A model generated the notes under the pieces. The model was not told the origin of the DNA, did not search any database, and saw only the letters and a list, made by a program, of their open reading frames with translations. Shown here one piece after another: positions 6,319 to 7,773 of a DNA stretch of 7,773 bases. Within the stretch, counting starts at the first letter, position 1, and each line of letters opens with the position of its first letter. Position numbers and translations under genes: made by a program. The stretch comes from Anaerolineales bacterium UBA3940 (GTDB lineage: Bacteria; Chloroflexota; Anaerolineae; Aggregatilineales; UBA3940), in the NCBI GenBank assembly GCA_002385675.1, contig DGDY01000125.1:1-7773 (forward strand). Direction: 5' to 3'.

Positions 6319-7272
6319 TTACAGCCCCAGCCGCTGCCGGACGAGCGCCGCCGCCCCGACCAGCCCGACTTCCCCGCCGAGCTGGGCGCGCACAATCGCC
6401 GTGTTCTCGTAGTAGCGGGGGTGCATCGCGTACTCACGCACGGCCTCGTGCAGCGGGTCGAACAGCAGCGGGCCGGCCTTCGTCAGCCCGCCGCCGAGCA
6501 CGAACATATCCGGGTTGAGCAGCATCATCAGCGAGGCGATGTGCGCACCGATGTAGCGACCCGCCTGCGTGAAGATCTCCCGCGCCATCGCGTCGCCTGC
6601 CCGCGCCGCCTCGGCGACCACCTTCGCGCTGACTCGCTCCAGATCCCCCTCAACCAGATCGCGCACCAGCGACGACTCGCCCGCCTGCAAACGCTCTCTC
6701 GCGATACGGGCGATCGCCGTGCCGGAGGCGACGGCCTCGACATGGCCCCGACGCCCGCAGCCACACATCGGCCCATCCGGCACGATGACCATGTGCCCGA
6801 CTTCGCCGCCCTGCCCGCGCCCGATGCGTAGCTTGCCATCGACAATAACACCGCCACCGATGCCGGTACTGAGCGTCATGTAGATCATCGTGGACGTGCC
6901 CAGGCCCGCCCCGCGCGTGAACTCGGCCAGCCCGGCAAGGTCGGCGTCATTGCCGATGAAAACCGGCCCTCCGACATTCTGCTCAACAAGCTCGACGATG
7001 GGTATGTCGCGCAGGGGGAGGTTCGGCGGCGCGATGAGCACGCCCGCCTGCACATCGAGCGGCCCCGGCAGCGCGATGCCGATGCCGAGCAGGTCTTCCG
7101 GGCGCTCGGGCAGCACCTGCCGGATCGTTTCGTACAGCCGGTCGAGCACGACATCCCTGCCGCGTGAGGCCAGTGTCGGCTGCTCGACGCGCTCAAGCTG
7201 GTTCAGGTTCTCGTCATAGCGGGCAGCCCGCAGCAGCGTCCCGCCGACGTCAACGCCGATGATGCTCTTCAT
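6319..7272 (-). CDS. ROK-family sugar kinase, glucokinase-like
   Basis: ROK kinases phosphorylate hexoses such as glucose, N-acetylglucosamine or N-acetylmannosamine with ATP. Numbered from the upstream ATG at 7281 (320 residues), the protein shows the phosphate-binding DVGGT (11-15), LPGPLD (71-76), the catalytic-Asp motif NDAD (111-114, D112), STGIGGGV (138-145), the sugar-contact motif GGEVGH (158-163), a zinc site, and the C-terminal VLGGG (261-265). The zinc ligands appear to be H163, C173, C175 and position 180, where His replaces the more usual third Cys. No N-terminal helix-turn-helix is present, so it is a kinase and not a NagC/XylR-type repressor. I prefer the ATG at 7272 (fourth codon above): GAGGAG (7284-7289) lies 2 bases from the 7281 ATG but 11 from this one. 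Glucose specificity is inferred only. The gene is convergent with der and divergent from icd. Confidence 0.92.
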   Translation of the reverse strand: MKSIIGVDVGGTLLRAARYDENLNQLERVEQPTLASRGRDVVLDRLYETIRQVLPERPEDLLGIGIALPGPLDVQAGVLIAPPNLPLRDIPIVELVEQNVGGPVFIGNDADLAGLAEFTRGAGLGTSTMIYMTLSTGIGGGVIVDGKLRIGRGQGGEVGHMVIVPDGPMCGCGRRGHVEAVASGTAIARIARERLQAGESSLVRDLVEGDLERVSAKVVAEAARAGDAMAREIFTQAGRYIGAHIASLMMLLNPDMFVLGGGLTKAGPLLFDPLHEAVREYAMHPRYYENTAIVRAQLGGEVGLVGAAALVRQRLGL

Positions 7273-7357
7273 GCTTGCCATGACTCCTCGTGTCTACTGG
7301 CGGATGCCCGTCCGGCCATGCCGGGGGCAGAAAAGAAGCTGTGGTGGGTCAACCCGC

Positions 7358-7366
7358 AGTATAGCA
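7358..7366 (-). promoter_or_regulatory. Likely extended -10 promoter of the ROK gene
   Basis: Read on the - strand, TGC followed by TATACT (7366 down to 7358) forms an extended -10 box (TGn plus a hexamer matching TATAAT at five of six). No good -35 box lies 16-18 bp upstream, which is tolerated by extended -10 promoters. The start would lie near 7351, giving a leader of about 70-80 bases. That leader includes an imperfect GC hairpin around 7306-7328 (CCGGC-CAT-GCCGG core at 7312-7324). Confidence 0.45.
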
Positions 7367-7403
7367 TATCAACACGCGGAGTTCTGCACTCGGCGGCACA
7401 TGT

Positions 7404-7427
7404 GGAGCCGCGAAGTTCATTCGCGGC
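7404..7427. repeat. 24-bp hairpin repeat, copy 2
   Basis: The arms GCCGCGAA (7407-7414) and TTCGCGGC (7420-7427) flank the loop GTTCA, preceded by GGA. It matches copy 1 (6219-6242) at 23 of 24 positions, the one change being in the loop. The flanks beyond the 24 bases differ, so the repeat boundary is sharp. It lies between the two divergent promoters, and with copy 1 it brackets the ROK gene. Confidence 0.75.
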
Positions 7428-7440
7428 GTTACTGGCTTCA

Positions 7441-7500
7441 CCCGGGAACCCCACCCCGCCCCTCGCAGAGGGGTTTGAACCCTCCCCGCACCCTCCCACA
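7441..7500. repeat. C-rich block with a 6-bp stem-loop
   Basis: This block is strongly C-rich on the + strand (repeated ACCCC/CCTCCC words). It contains CCCCTC (7459-7464), the loop GCA and GAGGGG (7468-7473), followed by only three T residues. It resembles the ACCCCTCCCC-type intergenic repeats that I recall as common in Chloroflexota, but one copy cannot show this. As a terminator it would be weak and has no upstream + strand gene to serve. Confidence 0.35.
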
Positions 7501-7525
7501 TCAGAAGAACCAGGCATACCCGGTA

Positions 7526-7556
7526 TTGCTGGCCCGCGAGAAGGCTATGGTATAAT
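7526..7556 (+). promoter_or_regulatory. Extended -10 promoter of icd
   Basis: A perfect -10 box TATAAT (7551-7556) is preceded by TGG (7548-7550), making an extended -10 element. A weak -35-like TTGCTG (7526-7531) lies 19 bp upstream. Transcription would start near 7563 and give a leader of about 50 bases to the GTG at 7615. This is the strongest promoter match in the window, as expected for a central-metabolism gene. Confidence 0.7.
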
Positions 7557-7614
7557 CGCCTACACTATCTATATCTATCCACTTAGCCTTGAGACAGCCC
7601 AGAGGAGAAACAAC

Positions 7615-7773
7615 GTGAGCTTCGAGCATATCATCGTCCCGGAAGACGGCGAGCCGGTAACCGTCGAGAACGGCAAGCTGCACGTCCCGGACAAGCCTAT
7701 TATCGCATTCATCGAGGGCGACGGCATCGGCCCGGACATCATGCGCGCCTCGCGCCGCATCTGGGATGCCGCC
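7615..7773 (+). CDS. icd: Isocitrate dehydrogenase (NADP-type), 5' end only
   Basis: The first 53 codons run off the window end. The translation contains [20 protein letters not shown], followed by IGPDI. This closely follows the start of bacterial NADP-dependent isocitrate dehydrogenase (E. coli Icd, from memory: [21 protein letters not shown]). The enzyme oxidises isocitrate to 2-oxoglutarate and CO2 in the TCA cycle. The catalytic and cofactor-binding residues lie beyond the window, so NADP rather than NAD use rests on N-terminal similarity alone. The GTG start is supported by GGAG at 7604-7607, seven bases upstream, and by the promoter at 7526-7556. Confidence 0.9.
   Translation, partial: MSFEHIIVPEDGEPVTVENGKLHVPDKPIIAFIEGDGIGPDIMRASRRIWDAA

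Larger units (their letters stand above)
7273..7614. other. Divergent intergenic region between the ROK gene and icd
   Basis: This stretch of about 340 bp has no credible gene. From left to right it holds the ROK ribosome binding site (7284-7289, - strand), a GC hairpin (7306-7328), a - strand extended -10 box (7358-7366), the second copy of the hairpin repeat (7404-7427), a C-rich block with a small stem-loop (7441-7500) and the icd promoter (7526-7556). The two promoters point away from each other with the repeats between them. Confidence 0.7.

Noticed and set aside
6172..6831. Open frame on the + strand through the palindrome, tandem repeat and ROK gene
   Set aside because: It runs antisense to well-supported ROK motifs and starts within the palindrome without a ribosome binding site.

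Overview
The window is high-GC, densely coding bacterial DNA and looks like one end of a draft-assembly contig. Gene content and order fit a member of the Chloroflexota, perhaps Anaerolineae-like: a membrane diadenylate cyclase next to a YbbR-repeat protein and the double GTPase Der, a ROK sugar kinase, an NADP-type isocitrate dehydrogenase, and short palindromic repeats between genes. This assignment is inference; no rRNA or single decisive marker is present. The first 33 bases do not look biological: they match the Illumina Nextera read-2 adapter with its Tn5 mosaic end, so real sequence probably starts near base 34.

Bases 34-292 are a non-coding leader with an imperfect direct repeat, a plausible sigma-70 promoter (TTGCGA, 17 bp, TACAAT) and a GC hairpin just before the first ribosome binding site. 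Four genes then run on the + strand with short gaps or overlap and probably form one operon: a 754-residue cytoplasmic TPR protein (293-2557), cdaA (2597-3448), cdaR/ybbR (3463-4749) and der (4742-6133, overlapping cdaR by 8 bp). CdaA makes c-di-AMP at the membrane, CdaR is its membrane-anchored extracytoplasmic partner, and Der acts in assembly of the 50S ribosomal subunit. The TPR protein has no obvious enzymatic domain and may be a scaffold or adaptor.

Between der and the convergent ROK gene lies a 185-bp gap packed with structure: a perfect 28-bp palindrome, a hairpin repeat and a degenerate 27-bp tandem repeat. The ROK kinase (glucokinase-like, - strand, 6319-7272) is followed in coordinate order by a second, almost identical copy of the hairpin repeat, so the gene is bracketed by two copies. 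The 7273-7614 intergenic region also holds a promoter for the ROK gene on the - strand, a C-rich hairpin block, and an extended -10 promoter driving the 5' end of icd (7615 onward, cut by the window end).

The protein-coding content is mostly housekeeping. I did not find a convincing new defence, mobile or biosynthetic system. The items most worth a second look are the TPR gene in the c-di-AMP operon, the pairing of the cyclase genes with der, the intergenic palindromic repeats, and the adapter contamination.
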